Notes: a model not told the origin generated them from the sequence alone. A stretch of DNA of 64,000 bases from Halogranum gelatinilyticum (GCF_900103715.1 NZ_FNHL01000001.1:310001-374000); one strand, 5' to 3'. Positions 41,898-50,251 are shown, counted from the first letter of the stretch. Program-made: numbers and translations.

Positions 41898-42478
41898 TGC
41901 TCGGCCAGCCACGCCTCGATGGCGTCGGCGTTCGCGCCGCGTCGGTGGACCGTCCCCGAGCCGGGGTCGACCACGGTGCTCTCGGTGCCGGGCGTCTCGC
42001 CGCCGTCGACGACGGCACCGGCCCCGTCGCGGATGCGGTCGTCGAGGTCCGCTACGCGAAGGACGCTCGGCGAGCCGCTGACGTTGGCACTCGTCGCCGT
42101 CAGCGGGCCGGTCTCACGGAGCAGTTCCAGTGCAGTCTCGTGGTCGGGAATCCGAACCCCGACGCGCTCCTTCCCCGAGACGAGGACGTCCGGCACGGTC
42201 TCGCGGCGTTCGACGACGACCGTGACGGGACCGGGGAGGAACTCGCGCATGAACGCCTCCTCCCGCTCGGTCGGTCGGGTGTACTCCAGTGCGGTGTCGA
42301 CGTCAGCGACGCCGAACGACAGCGGCTTGTCGCGGCTGCGTCCCTTCAGCTCGAAGACGCCTTCGACTGCCTCGGCGTCGAGTGCGTCCGCTCCGAGTCC
42401 GTACACCGTCTCCGTCGGGTAGACGACCGCCTCGCCGCGTTCGACGGCGGCGACAGCGTCGCGTACGTCCGCTCGCAT
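41894..42478 (-). CDS. L-threonylcarbamoyladenylate synthase (Sua5/YrdC family)
   Basis: A 194-residue enzyme making threonylcarbamoyl-AMP from Thr, bicarbonate and ATP for tRNA t6A37. VVYPTETVYGLGADAL, FELKGRSRDKPLS, FLPGPVTVVVERR, VGVRIPDHETALELLRETGPLTATSANVSG and STVVDPG are all present. Length corresponds to the YrdC/short form without the extra Sua5 domain. ATG 42478 (MRADVRDAVAAVERGE) is chosen. It overlaps the Cas4-like gene by 4 bases at its 3' end. Confidence 0.95.
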   Translation of the reverse strand: MRADVRDAVAAVERGEAVVYPTETVYGLGADALDAEAVEGVFELKGRSRDKPLSFGVADVDTALEYTRPTEREEAFMREFLPGPVTVVVERRETVPDVLVSGKERVGVRIPDHETALELLRETGPLTATSANVSGSPSVLRVADLDDRIRDGAGAVVDGGETPGTESTVVDPGSGTVHRRGANADAIEAWLAEH

Positions 42479-42522
42479 GGCTCTCCGTTGGCGGCGGCCG
42501 CTCGAAAAGCTGCTGACTTGGC

Positions 42523-43032
42523 CTACGTGTGCGACCGGACTGCGTCCTCGACCTCGTCGTAGTCGGGGAACGAGGGCCACTCCTCGGCGACCCACGCGTA
42601 CTGGACTGTCCGCTCCTCGTCGAGGAGGAAGACCGCCGGCCGCGGCTCGCGGATACCGGCCATGCCGTCGAGTTCGTGGTCGATGCCGTACTCACGGGCG
42701 ACGTCGGCGCTCGGGTCCGAGAACAGCCGGTAGTCCATCCCTCGCTCCGCGATGAGCTGTTTGTGGGCGTAGGGGTCGGAGATGGAGCAGCCGACGACCG
42801 TGACGTGCTCGCCGAGCTCGCGGTCGCGGAGTTCGTTCCAGATGTACGTCGCGGGGAACGCGCCGTCCATCGGGTAGAAGACGAGCAGGACCGGTCCCTC
42901 GTCGGTCAACGAGGAGAGCGAGCGGCTCTCCCAGTATTCGGTGTTGACGAGCGGGCGGGTGAAGTCCGGTGCCTGTTCGCCGACGTCGACGTGGTCGGCT
43001 GCGCCCAGCTCGACGACGTCGAAGTCGACCAT
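42523..43032 (-). CDS. Redoxin-domain protein lacking the peroxidatic cysteine
   Basis: A 169-residue AhpC/TSA-fold protein: VGEQAPDFTRPLVN, LLVFYPMDGAFPATYIWNELRD, VTVVGCSISDPYAHKQLIAERGMDYRLFSDPSADVAREYGI and RPAVFLLDEERTVQYAWV. In active peroxiredoxins the position after FYPxD reads TPxCT; here it is FPAT, with Ala where the peroxidatic Cys should be. So it is probably not a classical peroxidase. The ATG overlaps the stop of the glutaredoxin gene by one base, so the two are translationally coupled. Confidence 0.88.
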   Translation of the reverse strand: MVDFDVVELGAADHVDVGEQAPDFTRPLVNTEYWESRSLSSLTDEGPVLLVFYPMDGAFPATYIWNELRDRELGEHVTVVGCSISDPYAHKQLIAERGMDYRLFSDPSADVAREYGIDHELDGMAGIREPRPAVFLLDEERTVQYAWVAEEWPSFPDYDEVEDAVRSHT

Positions 43033-43295
43033 TATGCGGCACCCCCGTAGGTCTTCTCGAGATAGTCGACGATGTTGGCGGATTCGGACATCGTCACGCC
43101 GGTGCTGTGGTCCTCGATGGCCGGAACCGACCGCTTGCCACTGATCCGCTTGACGACGTTGCGGTCCGAGTGCATCGGCTCGACGAACCGCGACCGATAG
43201 TCGACGTCGCACTCTTGGAGCTTGCGGACGACACGTTCGCAGTACGGGCACGCTTGCAGCCGGTACAGCGTGATGGTTGGCTCGTCGTCTGACAT
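43032..43295 (-). CDS. Glutaredoxin/GST-N-terminal-like protein
   Basis: An 87-residue thioredoxin-fold protein. TITLYRLQACPYCERVVRKLQ carries the CPYC active site; RSVPAIEDHSTGVTMSESANIVDYLEKTYG contains the cis-Pro (VPAI) and the glutathione/gamma-Glu-binding SESANI loop. Haloarchaea use gamma-glutamylcysteine rather than glutathione, so that may be the reductant. The stop TAA shares its last base with the ATG of the redoxin gene. ATG 43295 (MSDDEPTI) chosen. Confidence 0.93.
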   Translation of the reverse strand: MSDDEPTITLYRLQACPYCERVVRKLQECDVDYRSRFVEPMHSDRNVVKRISGKRSVPAIEDHSTGVTMSESANIVDYLEKTYGGAA

Positions 43296-43474
43296 GGATG
43301 TCTCTTCGTCCGTGAGTCGCCTAAGCCCTTCGCTCGCGGGCATCCGCGTGGGACGCCGACGCCGGTCCACTCGGTTCCCCGACTCTTTCAGCCCGCTCGG
43401 CGACCCTCGGACCGGCTTCTCGCGCTCCCGGAGGGTAACCCTTAATTCTCGCCCCCGTCAAGGTCAGGTGTTAC

Positions 43475-44872
43475 ATGGGTTTGCCGCTGTCAGTTACTCC
43501 TCTCGCCGTTCCCGGACAAGTCACGCAACTGTTGCAGTTGCTACCGATTGACGACACGTCAGTGACGATTGCCGGCATCGTCGCAATCGTCGTCCTCACC
43601 GGACTGTCGGCGTTCTTCTCCTCGTCGGAGATCGCGATGTTCTCGCTCGCGAAGCACCGCGTCGACTCGCTCGTCAACGACGGTGTTCCGGGTGCTGAGG
43701 CGGTCAAAGACCTGAAAGACGACCCACACCGACTGCTGGTGACCATCCTCGTCGGGAACAACATCGTCAACATCGCGATGTCGTCCATCGCCACGGGGCT
43801 GTTTGCCATCTACCTCTCGCAGGGGCAGGCGGTGCTCGCGGCCACCTTCGGCATCACGACGCTCGTCCTGCTGTTCGGGGAGAGCGCGCCGAAGTCGTAC
43901 GCCGTCGAGAACACCGAATCGTGGGCACTGCGCATCGCCCGGCCGCTGAAGCTCTCGGAGTACGTCCTCATGCCGCTGGTGATCCTCTTCGACTACCTGA
44001 CCCGTGTCGTCAACCGCGTCACGGGCGGCCGCTCGTCCATCGAGACCTCGTACGTCACTCGCGACGAGATCCAGGACATGATCCAGACCGGCGAACGCGA
44101 GGGCGTCATCGAGGAAGAGGAACGCGAGATGCTCCAGCGCATCTTCCGCTTCAACTCCACCATCGCCAAGGAGGTCATGACGCCGCGACTCGACGTCACG
44201 GCCGTCCCGAAGGACGCGACGCTCGACGAGGCCATCGAGACCTGTGTCCAGTCGGACCACGAGCGCATCCCGGTCTACGACGGCAATCTCGACAACATCA
44301 TCGGCATCGTCAACGTCCGGAACCTCGTCCGCCAGAAGTACTACGGCGAGGGCGAGGGCACGCTCATCGACACGGTCCAGCCCACGCTGCACGTCCCCGA
44401 GTCGAAGAACATCGACGAACTGCTCCAAGAGATCCAGGAGAACCGGATGCAGATGGTCATCGTCATCGACGAGTTCGGGACGACCGAGGGCATCATCACC
44501 CTCGAAGACATGGTCGAGGAGATCGTCGGCGACATCCTCGAAGGCGACGAGGAGGAACCGTTCGAGTTCCTCGACGAGGACACGACGCTCGTCCGCGGCG
44601 AGGTCAACATCGACGAGGTCAACGAGGTGCTTGAACTCGAACTGCCCGAGGGCGAGGAGTTCGAGACGCTTGCTGGCTTCATCTTCAACCGCGCCGGTCG
44701 CCTCGTCGAGGAGGGCGAGGAGATCGCCTACGGCAGCGTCGTCATCCGCATCGAGCAGGTCGACAACACTCGCATCATGAAGGCGCGCATCACGAAACAG
44801 GACGTCGACGAGCCCGACGAGGACGACGAAGAGACCGACGAGCAGGAAGCCGAAGTCGAGAGCGGCAACTAG
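43475..44872 (+). CDS. Hemolysin C/CorC-type CBS-domain membrane protein
   Basis: A 465-residue protein with an N-terminal DUF21 membrane domain (helices about 30-50, 85-110, 115-135, 150-170; SAFFSSSEIAMFSL and LVGNNIVNIAMSSIAT are typical), a CBS pair (VMTPRLDVTAVPKDATLDEAIE and IVIDEFGTTEGIITLEDMVEEIVGDI) and a CorC_HlyC C-terminal domain (LAGFIFNRAGRLVEEGEEI). This family is linked to magnesium/cobalt efflux. The acidic tail (DEPDEDDEETDEQEAEV) is halophilic. A probable TATA (CTTAATTC) lies about 30 bases before ATG 43475. Confidence 0.93.
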   Translation: MGLPLSVTPLAVPGQVTQLLQLLPIDDTSVTIAGIVAIVVLTGLSAFFSSSEIAMFSLAKHRVDSLVNDGVPGAEAVKDLKDDPHRLLVTILVGNNIVNIAMSSIATGLFAIYLSQGQAVLAATFGITTLVLLFGESAPKSYAVENTESWALRIARPLKLSEYVLMPLVILFDYLTRVVNRVTGGRSSIETSYVTRDEIQDMIQTGEREGVIEEEEREMLQRIFRFNSTIAKEVMTPRLDVTAVPKDATLDEAIETCVQSDHERIPVYDGNLDNIIGIVNVRNLVRQKYYGEGEGTLIDTVQPTLHVPESKNIDELLQEIQENRMQMVIVIDEFGTTEGIITLEDMVEEIVGDILEGDEEEPFEFLDEDTTLVRGEVNIDEVNEVLELELPEGEEFETLAGFIFNRAGRLVEEGEEIAYGSVVIRIEQVDNTRIMKARITKQDVDEPDEDDEETDEQEAEVESGN

Positions 44873-44925
44873 TCGCCGCACAGCTTTTTCGTCGCGCGCG
44901 TCCCCTCTCTGCGTGACTGGTCACC

Positions 44926-45858
44926 GTGACTCTCCCATCTTCCACATCCGACGGCGACGCCGACACCGAGGGCCGAACGCACACGGACCCCGACGCCGCG
45001 TTCGGTGCGTTGAGCGACCCGGTCCGCGTCGACATCGTGCGCGTCCTCGCCGACCGTTACCGCGAACAGCCCGACGACGCGGTGCTCTCCTTCTCGACGC
45101 TCCGCAAAGGCGTCGATGTCGCCGACTCGGGACGCTTTCTCTACCATCTGAAGCAGCTGCTCGGGACGTTCGTGGCGAAGGTCGAGGGCGGCTACCGCCT
45201 GACCGAGGCCGGGCACGCGGTGGTCGCCGCCATCCTCGCCGGGACCTACACCCGTCGCGAGTCGGTCGGACCCACCGAACTCGACAGCGACTGTCCCCTG
45301 TGTGACGCCGGCGTCTCCGGCCGCTACGCCGACGGCGTCCTCCGGGTCGCCTGCGCGGACGGCCACCCACTGTTCGTCTGGAGTCTCCCGCCGAACGCGG
45401 CGACCGGTCGGTCGATTCCGGAGCTCGTTGCCGTCGCCCGACTCAACCTCTCGCATACGGTCGAGCTGTTGCTCGCTGGCGCGTGTCCGGGCTGTTGGGG
45501 GACGGCGACGACTCGCCTGACCGGTCTCGGCGACGAGAGCGAGGAGGTCTCACCTGGCTTTCGGGCGACCTGTGACACGTGCGGGCTGCGGGTCGTCGGC
45601 CCGGTCGGGTTCTGTCTCCTCACGCAGCCGGACGTGGTCGGCTTCTCCCACCACCACGGCGTCGCTCCGAGCGAGCGGTATCTGTGGGAACTCCCCGTCG
45701 TCCAGCGCGACGCGGCGACCGAACTCGCTGGCGACGGGTCCGAGGAACCACCGGGGGCGACGGACGCTCGCGTCCGTGTCGCCGTCACGCTCGGCGGCGA
45801 GACGCTCCGTGTCGACCTCGACGAGACCGCACGCGTCGTCTCGACGGCCGTCGAGTGA
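44926..45858 (+). CDS. ArsR-like winged-helix protein with C-terminal Cys-rich domain
   Basis: A 310-residue protein, GTG 44926. The N-terminal wHTH is FGALSDPVRVDIVRVLADRYREQPDDAVLSFSTLRKGVDVADSGRFLYHLKQLLG; residues about 120-290 form a domain with CPLCDAGVSGRY, CADGHP, CPGCWG and CDTCGLRVVG, four Cys/His clusters suggesting zinc sites. I recall the pairing as DUF7347 (HTH) and DUF7351 in haloarchaea. Probably a transcription regulator with a metal- or redox-sensitive effector domain. Target unknown. Confidence 0.87.
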   Translation: MTLPSSTSDGDADTEGRTHTDPDAAFGALSDPVRVDIVRVLADRYREQPDDAVLSFSTLRKGVDVADSGRFLYHLKQLLGTFVAKVEGGYRLTEAGHAVVAAILAGTYTRRESVGPTELDSDCPLCDAGVSGRYADGVLRVACADGHPLFVWSLPPNAATGRSIPELVAVARLNLSHTVELLLAGACPGCWGTATTRLTGLGDESEEVSPGFRATCDTCGLRVVGPVGFCLLTQPDVVGFSHHHGVAPSERYLWELPVVQRDAATELAGDGSEEPPGATDARVRVAVTLGGETLRVDLDETARVVSTAVE

Positions 45859-45865
45859 ATGCACT

Positions 45866-45878
45866 AATATCAGATATT
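45866..45878. promoter_or_regulatory. Short perfect palindrome upstream of M23 peptidase gene
   Basis: AATATC, A, GATATT: six-base arms about one base, inside a 45-base AT-rich stretch (45859-45900) that is strikingly unlike its GC-rich surroundings. It is 56 bases before the M23 ATG and 8 bases after the preceding stop. It probably overlaps the core promoter. Confidence 0.55.
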
Positions 45879-45933
45879 CAATAGAAAATTCCTTCGCCAA
45901 ACGTTGAACCCCGTCGCCGCCGCTCTTTCTGTC

Positions 45934-47001
45934 ATGACCGAAACTCCTCCATCGGCAGACGCCGACGCTGGCGACGCTGGCGACGCCGCCGACGGCCACC
46001 GGCCCAGCCTCCGCGACCGCTTCCCCGACCCGTCGCTGTTCGCGGTTCTCGGCTTCCTCTCGGTGCCGGGCTATCTCTCCGACTCGCTGTCGCCGCTCCG
46101 CGTGTTCGCGCTCTGTTTCCTCTTCGCGCTCTGGCCGCTCGTGCGGACGGCACTCCCCACGCCCGACGACGGGAGTCCGACCGACTGGGTCGAGGGCGGG
46201 ACTCCCTCGATGTGGCCAGTCTACGTCTCCATCGCGTACCAACAGCTCAATCCGTTCGTGCAACTGCAGGGGCTCCGCCAGCTGGCAGGTCACGTTCCCA
46301 TCCTCCTGCGGTACCGCGGCCGACTCCCGCGTCCCGACCGCTACGAGCAGTCGACCTCGTTTCGTCTCCCCTTCGACGGCGAGTGGACCGTCATCGGCGG
46401 CAGCACCGAGCGCGCCCAGTCGCACTCGTGGGACATCCTCACCCAGCGGTACGCCTACGACTTCGTGATAACCGACGAAGCGGGACGAACTCACACGGGC
46501 GACGGCTCGTCGCCCGAGGACTACTACTGCTTCGGCGAGCCGGTCGTCGCCCCCGCCGACGGCGTCGTCGTCGCCGCCAGCGACGGCCACCGCGACTACC
46601 ACCGCGCAGGCGGCTGGCTCGACCCGACCCAGCGGGACATCCGGGGGAACTGGCTCACCATCGAACACGACGGCGGCGAGTACAGCGTCCTCGCACATCT
46701 CCAGCAGGGGAGCGTCGCAGTCTCCGCGGGCGACCGCGTCGAACGAGGCCAGCAGGTCGGTCGCTGTGGCCACTCGGGGAACTCGACGGAGCCGCATCTC
46801 CACGCTCACGTGCAGGACCGGCCGGGGTTCTTCCGGGGGATGGGGCTGCCGGTCGCGTTCGACGACGTGACGACGCGGGTCGGCCTGTCGGACGAGCGGA
46901 CTGCTCACGGTCGAACGTACGTAACCGCGGGGCAGCGGGTCGAACACCGCACGTCGGATGAAAACTCCGAGACAGATGCAGATGCGGATACCGACCCTTA
47001 A
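45934..47001 (+). CDS. M23-family (LytM-like) metallopeptidase
   Basis: A 355-residue protein. One or two hydrophobic helices (about 38-75) anchor it; the catalytic domain has AQSHSWDILTQRYAYDF (His/Asp), GEPVVAPADGVVVAA, GNWLTIEHDGGEYSVLAHLQQGSVAVSAGDRVERGQQVGRCGHSGNS and the HxH motif EPHLHAHVQD. M23 enzymes cut Gly-containing peptide bonds in bacterial murein; haloarchaea have none, so the substrate must be something else (secreted proteins or glycine-rich S-layer segments). ATG 45934; the 3' end overlaps the convergent phosphate transporter gene by 4 bases. Confidence 0.92.
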   Translation: MTETPPSADADAGDAGDAADGHRPSLRDRFPDPSLFAVLGFLSVPGYLSDSLSPLRVFALCFLFALWPLVRTALPTPDDGSPTDWVEGGTPSMWPVYVSIAYQQLNPFVQLQGLRQLAGHVPILLRYRGRLPRPDRYEQSTSFRLPFDGEWTVIGGSTERAQSHSWDILTQRYAYDFVITDEAGRTHTGDGSSPEDYYCFGEPVVAPADGVVVAASDGHRDYHRAGGWLDPTQRDIRGNWLTIEHDGGEYSVLAHLQQGSVAVSAGDRVERGQQVGRCGHSGNSTEPHLHAHVQDRPGFFRGMGLPVAFDDVTTRVGLSDERTAHGRTYVTAGQRVEHRTSDENSETDADADTDP

Positions 47002-48191
47002 AAGAGCGCGTCGACGCCGAGAAACACCGTGTAGCTCACGCCGAGTGCGAGTGCGAGCGAGCCGATCCACGCCAACACCGTATAGACCATCTTCTGTCGG
47101 CTGACGCCCGCACCGCCAGCCGCGTAGCCGCTGCCGACGATGGCCGAGACGATGATCTCGTTGAACGAGACGGGAACGCCGAGCGCGACGGCGGCCTGTG
47201 CGATGGCGAAGGAGGGGATGAGCGCGGCGATAGAGCGGCGCGGTCCGAGCGAGGAGTAGTCGCGTGCGAGTGCCTTGATCATCCGGGGCGCGCCCGTCCA
47301 CGACCCGGCCAAGAGACCGAGACCGCCGCCGACGAGCAGGGCGATGAGGGGGACGGTCACGTCGTCGAGCAGCGGGACGAGCGGGCCGATGGCCAGCCCG
47401 ACCTGACTGCCGCCAGCGGAGAAGGCGACGAGACCGCCGAGCGCGAGCAGGAACCGCCGTTGGCCGCGGGCCTCGTCGGCTGCCATATCCTGGTAGAGGA
47501 GGCCGCCCGCGAGCAGCGCGGCGAGGAGTGTCGCGACGATGACGCCGCTGTCGACACCGAGCACGGGCGGCAGTGCGAGCAGGTCGCTCGCGACCTGCGC
47601 GATGGAGCGCGGGCCGTCGCCGTCGCCGAGGAGCGCGAACTGGATGGTCGCGACGAGCGCGCCGACGATGCCACCCAAGATCGGGACGGCGATTCGTTCT
47701 TTGACGCGCTCACTGCGGAGGGTCCGTGCGGTCGCGTAGGCGACGCCGCCGCCGACGAAGGGGACGAGCACCCACAGCGTGACGATCTGTTGGTATTTCG
47801 CCCACGCGGGGTCGCCGCCGAGCGCGAGACCGACGCCGACGACCGCGCCGGTGACGGTGAACGCCGTCGCGATGGGGTAGCCCGTGAAGACGCCGATGGC
47901 GACGAGACCTGCCGCCGTCAGGAGACCGACGACCGCCGCCGTCGCGGTCAGCGTCTGGCCGACGATCAGCTCCGTCCCGATGGCGTTCGAGACGTTCTGG
48001 CCCTGGAGGACAGCCCCCAAGAAGCCGAGCAGGCCGACGATGAACCCGGCGCGCATGACCGAGATGGCGTTTGCGCCGACGGCGGGGGCAAAGGGCGTCG
48101 ACCCGGAGGAGCCGGCACCGATGGCCCACGCCATAAAGAGGCTGGCGAGCGCGGCGACGGCGAAGGTCGCGACGACCGCGGTGGCGACCAT
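46998..48191 (-). CDS. pitA: PiT-family inorganic phosphate transporter
   Basis: A 397-residue polytopic membrane protein with two inverted phosphate-permease repeats: VGANAISVMRAGFIVGLLGFLGAVLQGQNVSNAIG near the N terminus and VPVSFNEIIVSAIVGSGYAAG near the C terminus. A central cytoplasmic-like linker is very short. PiT proteins import phosphate with H+ or Na+. The GANDVANA consensus is replaced by GANAISV, so a related anion cannot be excluded. Downstream of a 57-residue membrane protein (gap about 63 bases) with which it may be co-transcribed. Confidence 0.9.
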   Translation of the reverse strand: MVATAVVATFAVAALASLFMAWAIGAGSSGSTPFAPAVGANAISVMRAGFIVGLLGFLGAVLQGQNVSNAIGTELIVGQTLTATAAVVGLLTAAGLVAIGVFTGYPIATAFTVTGAVVGVGLALGGDPAWAKYQQIVTLWVLVPFVGGGVAYATARTLRSERVKERIAVPILGGIVGALVATIQFALLGDGDGPRSIAQVASDLLALPPVLGVDSGVIVATLLAALLAGGLLYQDMAADEARGQRRFLLALGGLVAFSAGGSQVGLAIGPLVPLLDDVTVPLIALLVGGGLGLLAGSWTGAPRMIKALARDYSSLGPRRSIAALIPSFAIAQAAVALGVPVSFNEIIVSAIVGSGYAAGGAGVSRQKMVYTVLAWIGSLALALGVSYTVFLGVDALF

Positions 48192-48254
48192 CAGCGGTCG
48201 CTCCGTTCGCGCGCGGTGTGTTCGTGTGCGAACGAGTCGGGTGGTGTGGTCATC

Positions 48255-48428
48255 TCAGTTCCCACGACGGCCCTGGTCGTACCCTTCGCGGAGTCCGGTG
48301 AGCGTCCGTCTGATGAATAGATAGCTGAAGAAGACGAACAGGAGCATCACAATAAGAAGCCCGGTAAAGACGGGGTTGGAGAGAAGGAAGTCGACGATTC
48401 CTCCACCCTGGAGCGCGACGAGAGACAT
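48255..48428 (-). CDS. Single-span membrane micro-protein (57 aa)
   Basis: A 57-residue protein, ATG 48428 (MSLVALQGGGIVDFLLSN), with one hydrophobic helix (about 20-42, GLLIVMLLFVFFSYLF) and a basic tail RRTLTGLREGYDQGRRG. It immediately precedes the phosphate transporter gene on the same strand. I recall haloarchaeal short membrane proteins of this type (DUF7859-like). An accessory subunit of the transporter is a reasonable inference, not demonstrated. Confidence 0.72.
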   Translation of the reverse strand: MSLVALQGGGIVDFLLSNPVFTGLLIVMLLFVFFSYLFIRRTLTGLREGYDQGRRGN

Positions 48429-48587
48429 ACGGCACCCTTCCGTCGGCGGCTCCAAAGCCGTTTCGGCGTGGCTGTCGCCGACTCGTGGTCACAGGTTCAC
48501 GGTCGCCGACTCGTGGGTCGCTGGCGAGCACGCCTTCGGGCGACACGAGGAGAAGACTCATGCCCCCGGACTCGGTAGCCGTCTCCG

Positions 48588-49490
48588 ATGGCGGACATTT
48601 TGCCCTCCACGTCCGACCTCGACGGGCCGGAGAGTGACGACCCCCGAGTCATCGGCGTCGACAGCGACGCCGCGGACGACCTCCTGGCCGCGCTCTCCTC
48701 GCGGACCGCCCGTCGACTGCTCTCTGAGCTTCACGAGGAGCCTGGCTCCGCGAGCGACCTCGCCGACCGCGTCGACACCTCTCTGCAGAACGCCCAGTAC
48801 CACCTCGAGAAACTCGAATCGGCGGACCTCATCGAGGTCGGCGACACGGTCTACTCCGAGAAGGGCCGCGAGATGAAGGTCTACGTCCCGGTCGACCGCG
48901 CGCTCGTCGTCGTCGCGGGCCGCGAGGAGGACACCACCGGTCTCCAGACGACCCTCGGCCGACTGCTCGGCGGCGTCGGCGTCCTCGGGGCTGCGAGCCT
49001 CGTCGTCGACCGTCTCGCCGGCGGGCCGACGAGCCGACTGTTCACGAGTGGTGGTGCCGGTGCCGGGGGTGGTGGCGACGCTGGCGGTGCACAGTCGACG
49101 AGCGGTGGCTCCGGCTCCGCAGACGACGGCGCGGCAGGTGGCGCGGAGTCGACGACGACGGACACGTCGGTCTCAGTGGAATCGACGGACGTGGAGACGG
49201 CGACGCCCGAGCCGACGAGCACGACCTCGGAGCCGGGCATCTCCATCGCCGAGGAGACGACGCAGGCGGCGACCGAGACACCGCAGGCGACCGCCGAGCC
49301 GACGGCGACGGCCGCTCCGGAGGCGACGCAGACGGCGACCGAGACGGCGGCGCGGGTGACCGACTCGGCGGTCAGGGCGGCCGACCCGACGCTACTCGAC
49401 AGCCTCGCGACGTCGCCCGGCGTACTCTTCTTTCTCGGCGGGCTGACGGTGCTCTTGGTGGGGATTCTGCTCCTCCGAGCGCGTAGGTAA
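48588..49490 (+). CDS. Membrane-anchored winged-helix regulator-like protein
   Basis: A 300-residue protein. Residues about 25-105 form an ArsR-type wHTH (LLAALSSRTARRLLSELHEEPGSASDLADRVDTSLQNAQYHLEKLESADLIEV; TVYSEKGREMKVYVPV). A hydrophobic stretch (LLGGVGVLGAASLVV), a long Gly/Thr/Glu low-complexity linker (about 155-265, repeats of TATAAPEATQTATET) and a C-terminal transmembrane helix (VLFFLGGLTVLLVGILLLRARR) follow. So the DNA-binding head is probably tied to the membrane, as in haloarchaeal membrane-associated HTH proteins. Target genes unknown. Confidence 0.83.
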   Translation: MADILPSTSDLDGPESDDPRVIGVDSDAADDLLAALSSRTARRLLSELHEEPGSASDLADRVDTSLQNAQYHLEKLESADLIEVGDTVYSEKGREMKVYVPVDRALVVVAGREEDTTGLQTTLGRLLGGVGVLGAASLVVDRLAGGPTSRLFTSGGAGAGGGGDAGGAQSTSGGSGSADDGAAGGAESTTTDTSVSVESTDVETATPEPTSTTSEPGISIAEETTQAATETPQATAEPTATAAPEATQTATETAARVTDSAVRAADPTLLDSLATSPGVLFFLGGLTVLLVGILLLRARR

Positions 49491-49738
49491 AACGGCTGTT
49501 TGTGCTTACCAAGTGTATTTGAGATAACACCGCATAGCAAGAGGTGCGCACGCCCGCTTCGGCCCTCCACTCCGTGGAGAACGCCCCCACGTCTCCACGT
49601 GGATGACAGCCATCCGACGGCCAGTGTGTGAACCGGTCCCGTCACGACGAGGCGGGCGGCGCGTCCCCACCCCTCTCCCACTGCCCGACTCCCGCTGCTT
49701 CGGTCCTCCCTCATCTCGTCTGCCGGATCACAATCTCA
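49491..49738. other. Intergenic region with three consecutive hairpins
   Basis: No gene seen in 248 bases. The left part (TGCTTACCAAGTGTATTTGA) is AT-richer and follows the wHTH gene stop. Hairpins occupy 49565-49615. The remaining part to 49738 is CCTCTCCC-rich. Confidence 0.6.
49565..49615 (+). ncRNA. Possible structured RNA or terminator: three adjacent hairpins
   Basis: CTCCAC/GTGGAG with a 3-base loop (49565-49579), CCACGT/ACGTGG with a 4-base loop (49587-49602), and GGATG/CATCC with a 5-base loop (49601-49615, sharing two bases with the second, so the two exclude each other). The spacing is too regular to be obvious chance, but no RNA family is recognised. It could also be a relic of a TnpB right-end RNA. 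Confidence 0.4.
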
Positions 49739-50251
49739 TTACTCCGCGAGAATCCTGAACTCCTCGAAGACGTCGCCGTCCGGCGTGACGAGTCGGCCGC
49801 GCAGCCCACCTGACATCTCCTCTAGCTCCGCGTGGGCCAGCCGGTTTCCTCGTGGCTGGGCGTGGCTCCCCGGATTCAGGAGGGGGAGCGGCCCCGTCGC
49901 GTCGAAGCCCGGCCGGTGGCTGTGGCCGAAGATCACGGCGTCGGCGTCGCGTTCGCGGCCGAACAGCGTGAGTTCGGTCGCCCCGCCGCGACGGGTGTGG
50001 GTGACGGCGAAGCGGACGTCGCCGTACTCGACGGTGCGTGATTCGGGGATACGGCTCCGAATCCCGGCGTCGTCGTTGTTGCCGTAGACCGCTCGCAAGA
50101 CGTCGGCCTCGTCGTAGAAGGCGTCCAGCACGCTCTCGGTGATAAAGTCGCCGGCGTGGACGACGAGGTCGGCCTCGCGGACGGCGTCGAGCGTCCGGCC
50201 GGTCAGTCGGTGGCTGTCGGTGCTGTGGGTATCGGAGACGACGACGAGCAT
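49739..50251 (-). CDS. YfcE/MJ0936-type metallophosphoesterase
   Basis: A 170-residue calcineurin-like phosphoesterase. MLVVVSDTHSTD (metal ligands DxH), VVHAGDF, VYGNNDD and FGHSHRPGF (GHTH-like motif) are all in order; VTHTRRG supplies another ligand. These small enzymes hydrolyse phosphodiesters in the cytoplasm, with physiological substrate unknown. ATG 50251. Divergent from the CDF transporter with about 135 bases between. Confidence 0.95.
   Translation of the reverse strand: MLVVVSDTHSTDSHRLTGRTLDAVREADLVVHAGDFITESVLDAFYDEADVLRAVYGNNDDAGIRSRIPESRTVEYGDVRFAVTHTRRGGATELTLFGRERDADAVIFGHSHRPGFDATGPLPLLNPGSHAQPRGNRLAHAELEEMSGGLRGRLVTPDGDVFEEFRILAE

Noticed and set aside
48474-48517. 15-bp direct repeat GTCGCCGACTCGTGG (48474 and 48502)
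   Set aside because: Real as a repeat, but composed of very common haloarchaeal codon words and with no symmetry; not strong enough for a site call.
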